DNA from: Massilia sp. IC2-477
GTDB lineage: Bacteria > Pseudomonadota > Gammaproteobacteria > Burkholderiales > Burkholderiaceae_D
NCBI RefSeq assembly: GCF_020707265.1
Contig: NZ_JAJFEQ010000003.1
Location: 124,001-188,000 of the forward strand
DNA length: 64,000 nt
Reading direction: 5' to 3'
Positions within the stretch are counted from its first letter, which is position 1; each line of letters begins with the position of its first letter. Below are positions 45,414 to 53,444 of the stretch, in pieces. The notes beneath the pieces are model-generated. The model was given only the letters and a program-made list of their open reading frames with translations. It searched no databases and was not told the origin of the DNA. The position numbers and the translations under genes are program-made.

Positions 45414-47698
45414 GATTGATTCTCCTCGAAAGATTGAACGCTCGCCATGCCGAACGCTAGCAGGGGGCAGATGAAAAACAGCAGATGCGAGCCGCCGGCG
45501 GACAGGAAGCTCATCGGCTGGCCCATGATGGGGAACAGCGCCAGGTTAGTGCCCCAAGACAGCAGGAAGTGCCCGCCCAGGAAGGCGGCGCCGCCAGCCA
45601 GCAGGAAGCACTGGAAGCGTCCCAGCCAGGCGCGCCGGAAGTCGCCGGCGCCGCCGGCTACCCGCCAGGCCGCGGCGGCCGCATGGAGCAGGGCAGCCAG
45701 CAGCGCCGCCTGCAGGAACCACAGCAGCAGGGCGCCGGCCAGGCCGTGGCGGTTGATCAGGAAGGAGGGCGCGAAATCGTCCTGCACCGCCGGAATGCGC
45801 AGCGCGTCCCCGGCGGGGCCACCGAGCGAGGCGATACCGAGCAGCCCGTCGGCCCCGTGCCAACCACCCTCCTGCACCGCGCGCGCGCCCAGCAGCATCT
45901 GCTGGCCGGTGTGCGGATGCACGGTCGGATCGGCCCAGACCTGGAAGCGCTCCGCGTAGAAGCTGCCCGCCAGGCCAGGGCCGGCCGACTGCAGCGCGAG
46001 CGCGCCGGCCAGCAGCGCACAGCAGGCACCGCCGACCAGGCCCGCCCCCAGCCGGCGTCCGGTAGCGAGGCACCAGGCCAGCAGGGTCACGGCGCCCCAC
46101 ACCAGCAGCAGGATCAGCGGCGAATAATCGTCCACCTGCACCAGCGCCACCGCCAGCAGCAGTACGAACAGCAGCACCGGCACGAGAGGACGCAGCCAGT
46201 CGCGCCAGTGACGGCGCGCGTCCTTGCCGGCCACGCCACTGGTCGCCAGCGCCAGGCAGTGGGCGCTGAGGGCGGCCAGGGCCAGCTTGGCGAATTCCAC
46301 CGGCTGGATCTCGAACACGCCAGTCTCGTCGCCGAAGGCCACCTGCAGCAGCAGGCCACCCAGCGCGGCAATGGCAAGCAAGACCAGCAGCCATTCGGTG
46401 ACCGGGCGCGACAGGGCGCCACGGGCCAGGCCGCCAAGCAGCAGCAGGCCGAGCGGGAGCCCGACCGCCAGCAGCACGCAGCTGGTTTCGACATGGCGCA
46501 GCCAGGCGCTGTCGCGCGCGCCCAGGCCGAGTTCCAGTTGCACCAACAGGCCGGCGCCGAGCAGCAGCACCGACACCACGCCCAGCAGCGACAGGCGCCG
46601 AGGCCACAGCAGCGCGTGCCACAGCGCGCCCCAGGCCAGCAGCAGGGTCCAGCCGGCGCCCGGGCCAGCACCGCTTCGCTGCATCACGAGCAGCAGCACG
46701 GCGGCTGCCGGCAGGAGCGCGGAGGCGATGGCCGTACGTGCCGATCCTGCCAGCCGCAGCCCGGCCAGGCTTGCCAGCAGCATCGCCGCGAGCGCGCCGC
46801 ACCAGGCGGTGGTGGAGGGCGGCGTAAAGCGCCACAGCGAGCGCTCCGACCAAGTCCAGTGCACTGCGCCCGGGAGCTCGGTCTTGGGCTGCGCGAACAG
46901 CGCCACCTGGGCGGCCGGCTGTAGGCGCAGGGTGCCGCCATCGACGGCGAGGGCAAAGCGGGTGCGCCCGACTGCGATTGCATCCATGCCTGCAAGGGAG
47001 TGCTCGCGCTGGGCGGTATCTTGCCAGCGTCCTGCGTCCTGCAGCAGGACCGGTTGACTCCCCCGCACCTGCAGCACCAGGTCGCCCAGCGGCGCGCGCG
47101 CGATCGACAGCCTGCCTGGATCGAGTCCGGGTACGGCCAGTCGGTTGCCGCAATACAGGTGGCCGCCGAAGGCGAGTGGGCGGCGAAAGGCGAGGGCGCC
47201 TGGTGCGACGCGGTTCCAGATGCTGCTCAGGCGCGCCGCCATGCCGGCATCCGGACAGGACACCTGCGCCTGGCCATCGCGCAGCAGCAGCGCGCCGTCG
47301 TATTCCCAAGCGTGGTTCGCATCGCGCAGCAGCACGCGGCCGTCGCCAGCGGCGCCGACCTCGAACACGGTCGCTCCCGCCTGCAGGCGCTGCCCGGTGG
47401 CCAAGACCGCGCTGCCGCTATGCAGGCGTTCGCCGCCGCGCACCAGCACCACCGCCTGGGCCGGGCTGGCATTGCGCAGCCACCAGCGCCCGGCGCCATC
47501 ACGCCTTACCGTGAACTGCTGCGGCGCCGCGCCCGGCGCGGCCAGTTCGGCGCGGCCCAGGGTCTGCGTCGCACCCGGCGCCAGTTGCAGGGCGATTTCA
47601 CGCGGCAGGTAGCGCGGGGACGCCAGCAGCATGGCCAGCAGTTGCAGGCCGCACAGCAGGCACAGGGCTGCGGCTGCGCCGACGAAGCGCGGATTCAT
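45374..47698 (-). CDS. FtsW/RodA/SpoVE (SEDS) protein with FHA-like N-terminal region
   Basis: 774-residue inner-membrane protein. The C-terminal half is a SEDS peptidoglycan glycosyltransferase: IQPVEFAKLALAALSAHCLA, FYAERFQVWADPTVHPHTG, LLGARAVQEGGWHGADGLLG, LINRHGLAGALL and PIMGQPMSFLSAGGSHLLF are the family motifs in order. Residues 1-25 form a first membrane helix. Residues 45-135 read like an FHA domain (TLGRAELAAPG, RRDGAGRWWLRNASPAQ, LATGQRLQAGATVFEVG). A fused FHA-like segment in a SEDS protein is unusual. The start overlaps the kinase stop (ATGA). The PBP at 18750 is the likely transpeptidase partner. Confidence 0.9.
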   Translation of the reverse strand: MNPRFVGAAAALCLLCGLQLLAMLLASPRYLPREIALQLAPGATQTLGRAELAAPGAAPQQFTVRRDGAGRWWLRNASPAQAVVLVRGGERLHSGSAVLATGQRLQAGATVFEVGAAGDGRVLLRDANHAWEYDGALLLRDGQAQVSCPDAGMAARLSSIWNRVAPGALAFRRPLAFGGHLYCGNRLAVPGLDPGRLSIARAPLGDLVLQVRGSQPVLLQDAGRWQDTAQREHSLAGMDAIAVGRTRFALAVDGGTLRLQPAAQVALFAQPKTELPGAVHWTWSERSLWRFTPPSTTAWCGALAAMLLASLAGLRLAGSARTAIASALLPAAAVLLLVMQRSGAGPGAGWTLLLAWGALWHALLWPRRLSLLGVVSVLLLGAGLLVQLELGLGARDSAWLRHVETSCVLLAVGLPLGLLLLGGLARGALSRPVTEWLLVLLAIAALGGLLLQVAFGDETGVFEIQPVEFAKLALAALSAHCLALATSGVAGKDARRHWRDWLRPLVPVLLFVLLLAVALVQVDDYSPLILLLVWGAVTLLAWCLATGRRLGAGLVGGACCALLAGALALQSAGPGLAGSFYAERFQVWADPTVHPHTGQQMLLGARAVQEGGWHGADGLLGIASLGGPAGDALRIPAVQDDFAPSFLINRHGLAGALLLWFLQAALLAALLHAAAAAWRVAGGAGDFRRAWLGRFQCFLLAGGAAFLGGHFLLSWGTNLALFPIMGQPMSFLSAGGSHLLFFICPLLAFGMASVQSFEENQSCRSTSNTKSWPR

Positions 47699-48639
47699 GC
47701 CGCCCTCCGCAGCGGTGCGGCCATGGCGGCACGCACCGCATCGAGCAGGCGGCTGATCGCGAGTGCGTGGGCGGGACGCGCGGCGGGTTCCGGCGCGAGC
47801 AGGGCGCGCAGCAGCGCGCTGGCTTCCTGGCCGGCGGTGCCGAAGGCGGATGCGAAGGCAGCCGCTTCGTCCGGCTGCAGCGTCGGCGGAACGCCGCCTT
47901 GCTCGCGGCGCAGGATGGCGGCGCCTTCGCGGCCGTGCGCCGCGTAGGCATGCGCGCAGGCCGCGCCGTAGCGCAGCGCGCGGCCGCACGCGAGCCAGTA
48001 GAGCAGGGCGCCGAGCGCGAAATAATCGCTGCGCGGGTCGGTGACATACAGGCCGCGTGCCTGTGGAAAGAACTGTTCGGGCGCCTGCCAGCGCGCCGTG
48101 CCGGCATACGAATGGGTCGGCGCATCGAGCAGCGGGCGGCTGGTGCCGAAGTCGGCCAGCTTCAGGCTGCCCGTGCGGCGGTCGAGCAGCAGGTTGGCAG
48201 GCTTGAGGTCGAGATAGCGAAAACCGGCCGCGTGCACCTTGGCCAGGGCCTGGTTGACCTGGGCGGTCCAGTCGAGCGCCTGTAGCGGGCCTGGCGTGCC
48301 TGTCGTCTTGACGTGCGCAGCCAGGTCGCGGTCCAGGAGTTCGAGCGCCATGGCCGGGAGACCCTGATGGCTTCCGCTGTCGAGCAAGCGCACGATGTGG
48401 CGCGCGTCCCAGGGCGCGAGGCCGGACAGGAAGGCTTCCTCGGCGTGGGCGCTGTCGATCCAGTGGCGCTGGAGCAGGCTGGGGGCGAGCGCCATCTGGT
48501 CCGTGTTGACCAGCTTGATGGCGACGCTGCCGCCCGCGCTCTCGGCGCGCCACACGAGCCCGTAGGCGGATCCGCCGAGCGCTTCGCGCAGCCGGTACTG
48601 GCCGCGCGCGAGAGTGATGATTGTGCCTTGCTGGACCAT
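47695..48639 (-). CDS. Ser/Thr protein kinase of cluster B
   Basis: 314 residues, kinase domain only plus a short tail; no membrane helix and no PASTA repeats. LGGSAYGLVW is the glycine loop, Lys42 the ATP lysine and DFG is at 163-165. The usual HRD of the catalytic loop is YLD (142-144, in GFRYLDLKPANLLL). The catalytic Asp and the following Lys and Asn are kept, so activity is still likely. AGTARWQAPEQ is the activation segment. It starts the cluster B transcript and is followed directly by the SEDS gene. Its ribosome site lies in a hairpin. Confidence 0.9.
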   Translation of the reverse strand: MVQQGTIITLARGQYRLREALGGSAYGLVWRAESAGGSVAIKLVNTDQMALAPSLLQRHWIDSAHAEEAFLSGLAPWDARHIVRLLDSGSHQGLPAMALELLDRDLAAHVKTTGTPGPLQALDWTAQVNQALAKVHAAGFRYLDLKPANLLLDRRTGSLKLADFGTSRPLLDAPTHSYAGTARWQAPEQFFPQARGLYVTDPRSDYFALGALLYWLACGRALRYGAACAHAYAAHGREGAAILRREQGGVPPTLQPDEAAAFASAFGTAGQEASALLRALLAPEPAARPAHALAISRLLDAVRAAMAAPLRRAA

Positions 48640-48643
48640 GCTG

Positions 48644-48677
48644 CCTCCGCGACTGGCGCCGAGCGCCCTCGCGGAGG
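48644..48677 (-). promoter_or_regulatory. Hairpin that sequesters the kinase ribosome site
   Basis: On the minus strand, CCTCCGCGA, 16 bases, then TCGCGGAGG, four bases and the ATG at 48639. The right arm contains the GGAGG Shine-Dalgarno, so folding would hide it. This suggests translational control of the first gene of cluster B. Confidence 0.5.
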
Positions 48678-48703
48678 TCTAGCAGGGGGTGGGAGAAAGG
48701 GCG

Positions 48704-48731
48704 AAAAAAAAAGCCGCGCAGTGCGCGGCTT
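48704..48731 (-). terminator. Intrinsic terminator of the glycine-zipper gene
   Basis: On the minus strand, AAGCCGCG, loop, CGCGGCTT and a run of T (seven A on the plus strand). It lies six bases past the stop of the gene at 48737. Confidence 0.85.
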
Positions 48732-48736
48732 CCTGA

Positions 48737-49195
48737 TTAGCGACCGTGGCGATCCCAGCGGTCACCGCGGTCCCAGTCGCGGCGATCATGGCGATCGTTG
48801 CGATCCCAGTCGCGGCGGTCGTGGCGGTCCCAGTCGCCGCGGCGCTCGACATAGACCGGGCGCGGTTGCACGTACACCGGACGCGGCTGCACATAGACCG
48901 GACGCGGCTGGACGTACACTGGGCGCGGCTGGACGTAGCCGTATCCGTAACCGCGGTTGTCGTAATGACGGTTGTCGTAGTAGCGGCGGTCGTCGCGGGT
49001 CGAGATCGAATTGCCCACGGCCGCACCCAGCACGCCGCCCACCAGGGCGCCACCCGAGCCGCCGGCGCTATGGCCGATCGCAGCACCGACAACGGCGCCA
49101 AGTGCAGTATTGACACCACGGTCGTCTGCCATTGCCGCTGGGGAGACGGCAACCGCGGCCAGGACCACCGCACCAACAATTTTAGATTTCCACAT
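48737..49195 (-). CDS. Exported glycine-zipper protein with VQPRPVY repeats
   Basis: 152 residues. Signal peptide MWKSKIVGAVVLAAVAVSPAAMA. Residues 28-65 (ALGAVVGAAIGHSAGGSGGALVGGVLGAA as two halves) are a glycine-zipper 2TM motif that can insert in a membrane. Residues 88-117 are four tandem copies of VQPRPVY; the last part is Asp/Arg/His-rich (RRDWDRNDRHD). Outer-membrane or periplasmic role inferred. A motif shared with the WXXGXW gene lies about 95-112 bases upstream of the start. Confidence 0.82.
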   Translation of the reverse strand: MWKSKIVGAVVLAAVAVSPAAMADDRGVNTALGAVVGAAIGHSAGGSGGALVGGVLGAAVGNSISTRDDRRYYDNRHYDNRGYGYGYVQPRPVYVQPRPVYVQPRPVYVQPRPVYVERRGDWDRHDRRDWDRNDRHDRRDWDRGDRWDRHGR

Positions 49196-49289
49196 GGTTT
49201 TTCCTTTTTGCCTCAGCGGAGATCAGGATGATCAGGTCGACGCCAGGCATGGAATGAACTATAGACCTCTCCATGGTTGCTGCCATCCG

Positions 49290-49307
49290 TTAATACAGAA
49301 ACTTACA
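49290..49307 (-). promoter_or_regulatory. Shared OmpR-type direct-repeat motif, copy 2
   Basis: On the minus strand TGTAAGTTTCTGTATTAA, 16 of 18 bases identical to 18194-18211. It sits 95-112 bases upstream of the glycine-zipper gene on the same strand, so it is placed to control it. Confidence 0.45.
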
Positions 49308-49403
49308 AACGCCGATCCAGCGGTAACATGGAACGCGGCCCTTGCAGGGGGGCGAGGCCGCCCCATCTAACAATTGTTACTGTTTTCCGCACCAAACCCA
49401 TCC

Positions 49404-50534
49404 GTGAACCGCTCTTTCGCTACCACCCTGTCCCTGCTGGTCCTGCTGCAAATCTACATCGGCATGCGCCTCTTGCCCGACCTCGATGCCGGGCTGCTCG
49501 TCAATATGGCGGGCGTGCTGGTGCTGGTGCTGCTCACCGTGCTGGTGCCGGTGGGCCTGATGTCGGCCTCGCTGCGGCGCCGGCGCTGGTCGGAGCTGGT
49601 GTCATGGCTGGGCCTGCTTTCGATGGGCCTGTTTTCTTCGCTGCTGGTGACGACCCTGCTGCGCGACCTGGTGCTCATCGTCCTGCGCATCACCGGCCTG
49701 ATCAGCCCAGCGATCATCCATGGCTCGGCGATGGCGGTGCCGCTGGTGGCGCTGGGCGTGACTCTGCTCGGTTTCGTCAATGCGCGCCGGCTGGCGCGGG
49801 TGAAACAGGTCGACGTGCCGATTGCCGGCCTGCCGCCGTCCCTGAACGGCTACGCCATTGCCCAGGTGTCGGACATCCATGTCGGCCCCACCATCAAGCG
49901 GCCTTATCTGAATGCCATCGTGAACCGGGTCAACAAGCTGGGCGCGGACGCGATCGCCATTACCGGCGACCTGGTGGACGGCAGCGTTCACCGGCTCAGC
50001 CTGCACACCCAGCCGCTGGCGCGCCTGGCGGCACCGGACGGCGTCTTCTTTGTGACCGGCAACCATGAATACTATTCGGGCGCGGAAGAGTGGATCGCCG
50101 AAGTGCGTCGGCTGGGCGTCACCGTGCTGCTGAACCAGCACGTGCTACGCCGCCGCGACGACGCCACCGTCATGATCGCCGGCGTGGCCGACTATAGCGC
50201 CCACCATTTCAACCCCGGACACAAGAGCGACCCGCGCGCCGCCGCCGGCAGCGCGCGCAACGCGGCCGACGTGCGCATCCTGCTGGCGCATCAACCCCGC
50301 AGCGCGCCTGAGGCGGCCGAGGCCGGTTTCCATTTGCAACTGTCGGGCCACACGCACGGCGGCCAGTTCTTCCCATGGAACCTGTTCGTGCCCCTGCAGC
50401 AACCTTTCGTCGCCGGCCTGCACCGGGTACGCGACATGTGGGTGTACATCAGCCGCGGCACCGGTTACTGGGGACCGCCGAAGCGCTTCGGCGCGCCGTC
50501 CGAAATCACCTTGGTGCGGCTGGTCCCGGCATAG
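49404..50534 (+). CDS. Membrane-bound metallophosphoesterase
   Basis: 376 residues. Four hydrophobic helices over residues 1-130 precede a calcineurin-like phosphoesterase domain. Metal-binding motifs: VSDIHVGP, ITGDLVDG, VTGNHEYY, LLAHQP and SGHTHGGQ, in the standard order. Family members act on phospholipid- or LPS-linked phosphates in the periplasm (YkuE/YaeI type). GTG 49404 is my choice of start; an upstream TTG at 49374 would add ten residues, and neither has a good ribosome site. Confidence 0.88.
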   Translation: MNRSFATTLSLLVLLQIYIGMRLLPDLDAGLLVNMAGVLVLVLLTVLVPVGLMSASLRRRRWSELVSWLGLLSMGLFSSLLVTTLLRDLVLIVLRITGLISPAIIHGSAMAVPLVALGVTLLGFVNARRLARVKQVDVPIAGLPPSLNGYAIAQVSDIHVGPTIKRPYLNAIVNRVNKLGADAIAITGDLVDGSVHRLSLHTQPLARLAAPDGVFFVTGNHEYYSGAEEWIAEVRRLGVTVLLNQHVLRRRDDATVMIAGVADYSAHHFNPGHKSDPRAAAGSARNAADVRILLAHQPRSAPEAAEAGFHLQLSGHTHGGQFFPWNLFVPLQQPFVAGLHRVRDMWVYISRGTGYWGPPKRFGAPSEITLVRLVPA

Positions 50535-50620
50535 TGCTGTAAAGACGCCAACATTCCACAGCAAAAACTTTCCGGATGCGCTATCGTTGGAATCCCTTGA
50601 ACTGAAGAAGGATCCGACGC

Positions 50621-52069
50621 ATGAAGCGCAGCCGCCGCAGTCTCTCCGCCCTGACCGTCCTCGCCACCGCATTGCTCAGCAGTGCCGCCGCATTGCCTGC
50701 GCTGGCTGCGAGCCCCGGCAACGATCCCGCGGCGCTCGCCAAGATCCGTGACACCGCGATGGGGAGCGATTACGCCTGGGAGCGCATGGCGGACATGACC
50801 GACCTGATCGGTCCGCGCCTGTCCGGCTCGGCGGGCGCGGCCGCGGCCGTGACCCAGGTGGCGGAAGCGATGCGCAAGCTCGGCGCGAAAGTCACCCTGC
50901 AGCCGGTCAAGGTGCCGCACTGGGTGCGTGGCGTCGAGACCGGCGAGCTGGTCGACTACGCCGGCCGCCCGGCCGGCATCACCCAGCGTGTGATCCTGAC
51001 CGCGCTCGGCGGTTCTGGCGCGACCCCGGCCGCTGGCCTGACTGCGCAAGTGATTGTGGTGAAGAGTTTCGAGGAACTGCAGGCGCGCAGCAGCGAGGTC
51101 AAGGGCAAGATCGTCCTGTTCGACGTCGCATTCGACCAGCATATGGCGGATCGCGGCCTGGCCGGCCAGGCCTATGGCCAGGCATCGGCCTTCCGCCGCG
51201 ACGGCCCGCGCCGCTCGGCCGAGCTGGGTGCGGTGGCCGCGCTGGTGCGCTCGGTGGGTGGCGCCAATTACCGCATCGCCCATACCGGCAACACGGCGCT
51301 GCAGGACCACCCGCGCTTCCCGGCCGCGGCGGTGACGGCTGAAGACGCCATGCTGATGAGCCGCCTGGCCAAACGCGGACCGCTCAGCATGAAGCTGGTG
51401 CTGACCCCGCAGACCCTGCCGGACGCCGACAGCTACAACGTGATCGCCGACCTGCCGGGCACCGACAAGGCGGACGAGATCGTGATCGTCTCCGGCCACC
51501 TGGATTCCTGGGACCTGGCCACCGGCGCCCACGACGATGCAGCCGGCGTCGCCAGCGCGATGGCGGTGCTGGAAACGCTCAAGAAGCTCGACTACCGTCC
51601 GCGCCGCACCATCCGCATGATCGCCTGGATGAACGAAGAGAACGGTACCCGCGGCGCGCGCGGCTACCTGGCCGCCGAGCAGGCCAATGCCGAGAAACAC
51701 GTCGGCGCCATCGAAAGCGACAACGGCGCCGGCCGTCCGTTCGGACTGCGCGCCAGTGTGCCGGCCACCTCGAGCAAGCTGTTCGCACCGCTGCAGGCGG
51801 CGCTGCACCCGATCGGGGCCGGCATCTTCCGCCGCGAGGATGCGCTCTCGACCGGGGACCTGTCCGGCCTGGAACGCGCCGGCGTGCCGAGCTTCGCGCC
51901 GCTGATCGACACCTCCAGCTATTTCGATTACCACCACACCCCGGCCGATACGCTGGACAAGGTCGACCCCGACCACCTGCGCCGCCACGTGGCGCTGATG
52001 GCCGCCACCAGCTGGTTCCTGGCGAACATCGAGCAGCCGATCGGCCGCGCGAACGTTCCCGACCGTTGA
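50621..52069 (+). CDS. Exported M28 family metallopeptidase
   Basis: 482 residues. Signal peptide MKRSRRSLSALTVLATALLSSAAALPALA. Residues 130-240 are a protease-associated (PA) domain; the catalytic domain follows: VSGHLDSWD (His, Asp), GAHDDAAGV (Asp), WMNEENGTRGARGY (Glu pair) and FDYHHTPADT (His). These are the two-zinc site of aminopeptidase-type M28 enzymes. It is likely a secreted aminopeptidase. It stands alone with an AAGGA ribosome site. Confidence 0.92.
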   Translation: MKRSRRSLSALTVLATALLSSAAALPALAASPGNDPAALAKIRDTAMGSDYAWERMADMTDLIGPRLSGSAGAAAAVTQVAEAMRKLGAKVTLQPVKVPHWVRGVETGELVDYAGRPAGITQRVILTALGGSGATPAAGLTAQVIVVKSFEELQARSSEVKGKIVLFDVAFDQHMADRGLAGQAYGQASAFRRDGPRRSAELGAVAALVRSVGGANYRIAHTGNTALQDHPRFPAAAVTAEDAMLMSRLAKRGPLSMKLVLTPQTLPDADSYNVIADLPGTDKADEIVIVSGHLDSWDLATGAHDDAAGVASAMAVLETLKKLDYRPRRTIRMIAWMNEENGTRGARGYLAAEQANAEKHVGAIESDNGAGRPFGLRASVPATSSKLFAPLQAALHPIGAGIFRREDALSTGDLSGLERAGVPSFAPLIDTSSYFDYHHTPADTLDKVDPDHLRRHVALMAATSWFLANIEQPIGRANVPDR

Positions 52070-52115
52070 GCCTGATACTCGCTCAAAGACCGTCCTCTCT
52101 TGTCAGCCGTAGATT

Positions 52116-52201
52116 CGTCGCCCCGGCGCAGGCCGGGGCCCAATTCGCATGTGCTGTCACAAGGCATGCAAACCTGGGTTCCGGCCTTCGCCGGAACGAC
52201 G
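52116..52201. repeat. Pair of facing REP-like hairpins
   Basis: First unit CGTCGCCCCGGC-gcag-GCCGGGGCCCA; second unit TGGGTTCCGGC-cttc-GCCGGAACGACG, in opposite orientation, about 35 bases apart. The GTCG ends and GCCGG cores match between the units. The core is also found in the hairpin at 1540. It lies in the gap after the M28 gene. Confidence 0.7.
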
Positions 52202-52242
52202 TGACACGAGGCGACGAACGTATCGCTTGCTGGCTGTAGCGC

Positions 52243-52614
52243 TCAGGGCACCGCAATCCTTCGCACCGCCCGCGCATGCCCCCGGTAGGGCCGCCCGTAG
52301 ATGGTCTGGATGCCGCTCGCGAAGTTCTGCCCCCAGACAAGCTGGGTGCGCGTTTCGTGCGGTTCGCTCGACCAGTACCAGTTGCGCTCGAAGGCTTCGC
52401 GCTGGTTGGCGAACAGCAGCGCCAGTTCGCGCCGTGTCGGCAATACTCCACCCCGTCCCATCGCCCACTCGGCTGCGGTGGGCCAGCTGACATCGACGGC
52501 CTCGCTTGGCAACAGCACCAGGTGATAGTCGGATTCTTCTCCCTTGCCCAGGATCAGTCCTGCGTAAGCCTCGCCTTCTTGCAGCATGGCACGCACTTGC
52601 ATGTACTCGCCCAT
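52243..52614 (-). CDS. DUF1566-like small protein
   Basis: 123 residues with no signal peptide. WPTAAEWAMGRGGVLPTRREL and NWYWSSEPHETRT resemble the DUF1566 (Lcl C-terminal) fold, where a W-S-S-E motif closes the domain. GKGEESDYHLVLLPSEA is in the first half. ATG 52614 follows AGGAA. DUF1566 proteins often occur in accessory or phage-related DNA; function unknown. Confidence 0.7.
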   Translation of the reverse strand: MGEYMQVRAMLQEGEAYAGLILGKGEESDYHLVLLPSEAVDVSWPTAAEWAMGRGGVLPTRRELALLFANQREAFERNWYWSSEPHETRTQLVWGQNFASGIQTIYGRPYRGHARAVRRIAVP

Positions 52615-52833
52615 TTAACATTTCCTTTGGTTGGTAGCAGTCCATTAAGACTCTCCAAAAAGGGCTTTGGTTGCGTTCGGACGTTCGATCTAGCTCATGC
52701 AATTATTTGATTTCCATGAGGAAATCGATCTTGAAGAATTAATACTCCGGGAAAATTTTTTTCAAAAAAGTTGAACTTAGGAAGTTTCCTTCGCTCAAAG
52801 GGTTACATTCACTTGATGAGGCTTGTAACCTTG

Positions 52834-53247
52834 ATGAAACGATTCAACGCTTTCGCTTCGACCCTCCGCATCAAAACCCTGCTGTGCTGCGGCGCCGCCA
52901 TCCTGCTGACCGCCTGTGGCGGCAACGTCGACGGTGGCAGCGGGCAGCTGTCGGCCAGCGCCGCCAGCGTAGTCACCGATGCCGGCGCCGCAAGCACTGC
53001 GAGCACTGCCGCACCGGCTCCTGCAGTCGACACCATCGCTGAAGCAGCACCCGCAGTGAACAACGAAGCAGCGGCCCCGGCAAGCACCGAACCCGCACCC
53101 ACCCCAGGCAACGCCGACGCCACCGCACAGGCGGCAGACCCGAACGCACACGCATTCGAACTGAGCGGCTACGATAGCACGGCCCCGCAAACGCAGGCCG
53201 GGCTGCAGGACGCCAGCGCAAGCGCCCTGGCCTCCACCCCGCAGTAA
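52834..53247 (+). CDS. Ala/Thr/Pro-rich lipoprotein
   Basis: 137 residues from ATG 52834. Lipobox LLTACGG with Cys28 as the lipidated residue. The rest is low-complexity Ala/Thr/Ser/Pro with little predicted structure. An in-frame ATG at 52816 is an alternative start. The upstream 219 bases hold a 7-bp hairpin GATTTCC-atga-GGAAATC (52709-52726) and an AT-rich stretch. Function unknown. Confidence 0.7.
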   Translation: MKRFNAFASTLRIKTLLCCGAAILLTACGGNVDGGSGQLSASAASVVTDAGAASTASTAAPAPAVDTIAEAAPAVNNEAAAPASTEPAPTPGNADATAQAADPNAHAFELSGYDSTAPQTQAGLQDASASALASTPQ

Positions 53248-53263
53248 GGAGCAGTTCCATTCC

Positions 53264-53359
53264 GCACCGTCGCCCCTGCGACAGGTGCATCCATAGGCCC
53301 ACAGACGTGCGTGCCTGATTCAGCAACCAGGACGATGCCACCGCTTTTTTACAGGTGGC
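53264..53359 (+). ncRNA. Structured 5' leader of the first beta-helix gene
   Basis: Hairpin P1 is GCACCGTCGC/GCGACAGGTGC (53264-53288, one bulged A). After the conserved block CAGCAACCAGGA, hairpin P3 is GCCACC (53337-53342) and GGTGGC (53354-53359) around the loop GCTTTTTTACA. The same loop and block recur before the second beta-helix gene, with one compensatory pair change in the stem (A-T to G-C). The region continues to the start at 53445. Function unknown. Confidence 0.5.
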
Positions 53360-53444
53360 CGGCTGCACCGGATTCCCGGCGCACCGGGGCCTTTTTTGCC
53401 CGCTGTTCCTCGCCCGCTCGGTCGGGCACTCAGGAAAACTACAA

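Noticed and set aside
47699..48553. Upstream extension of the SEDS frame into the kinase gene
   Set aside because: The extension overlaps the kinase in another frame and is Arg/Ala/Pro-rich. The ATG at 47698 overlapping the kinase stop is the natural start.
48840..48945. Tandem DNA repeat as a separate repeat locus
   Set aside because: The 21-base periodicity is the coding sequence of the VQPRPVY repeats in the glycine-zipper protein.
53264..53444. Cyclic di-GMP riboswitch before the beta-helix gene
   Set aside because: The conserved GEMM core blocks are not present; only generic hairpins and an unrelated conserved block are seen.
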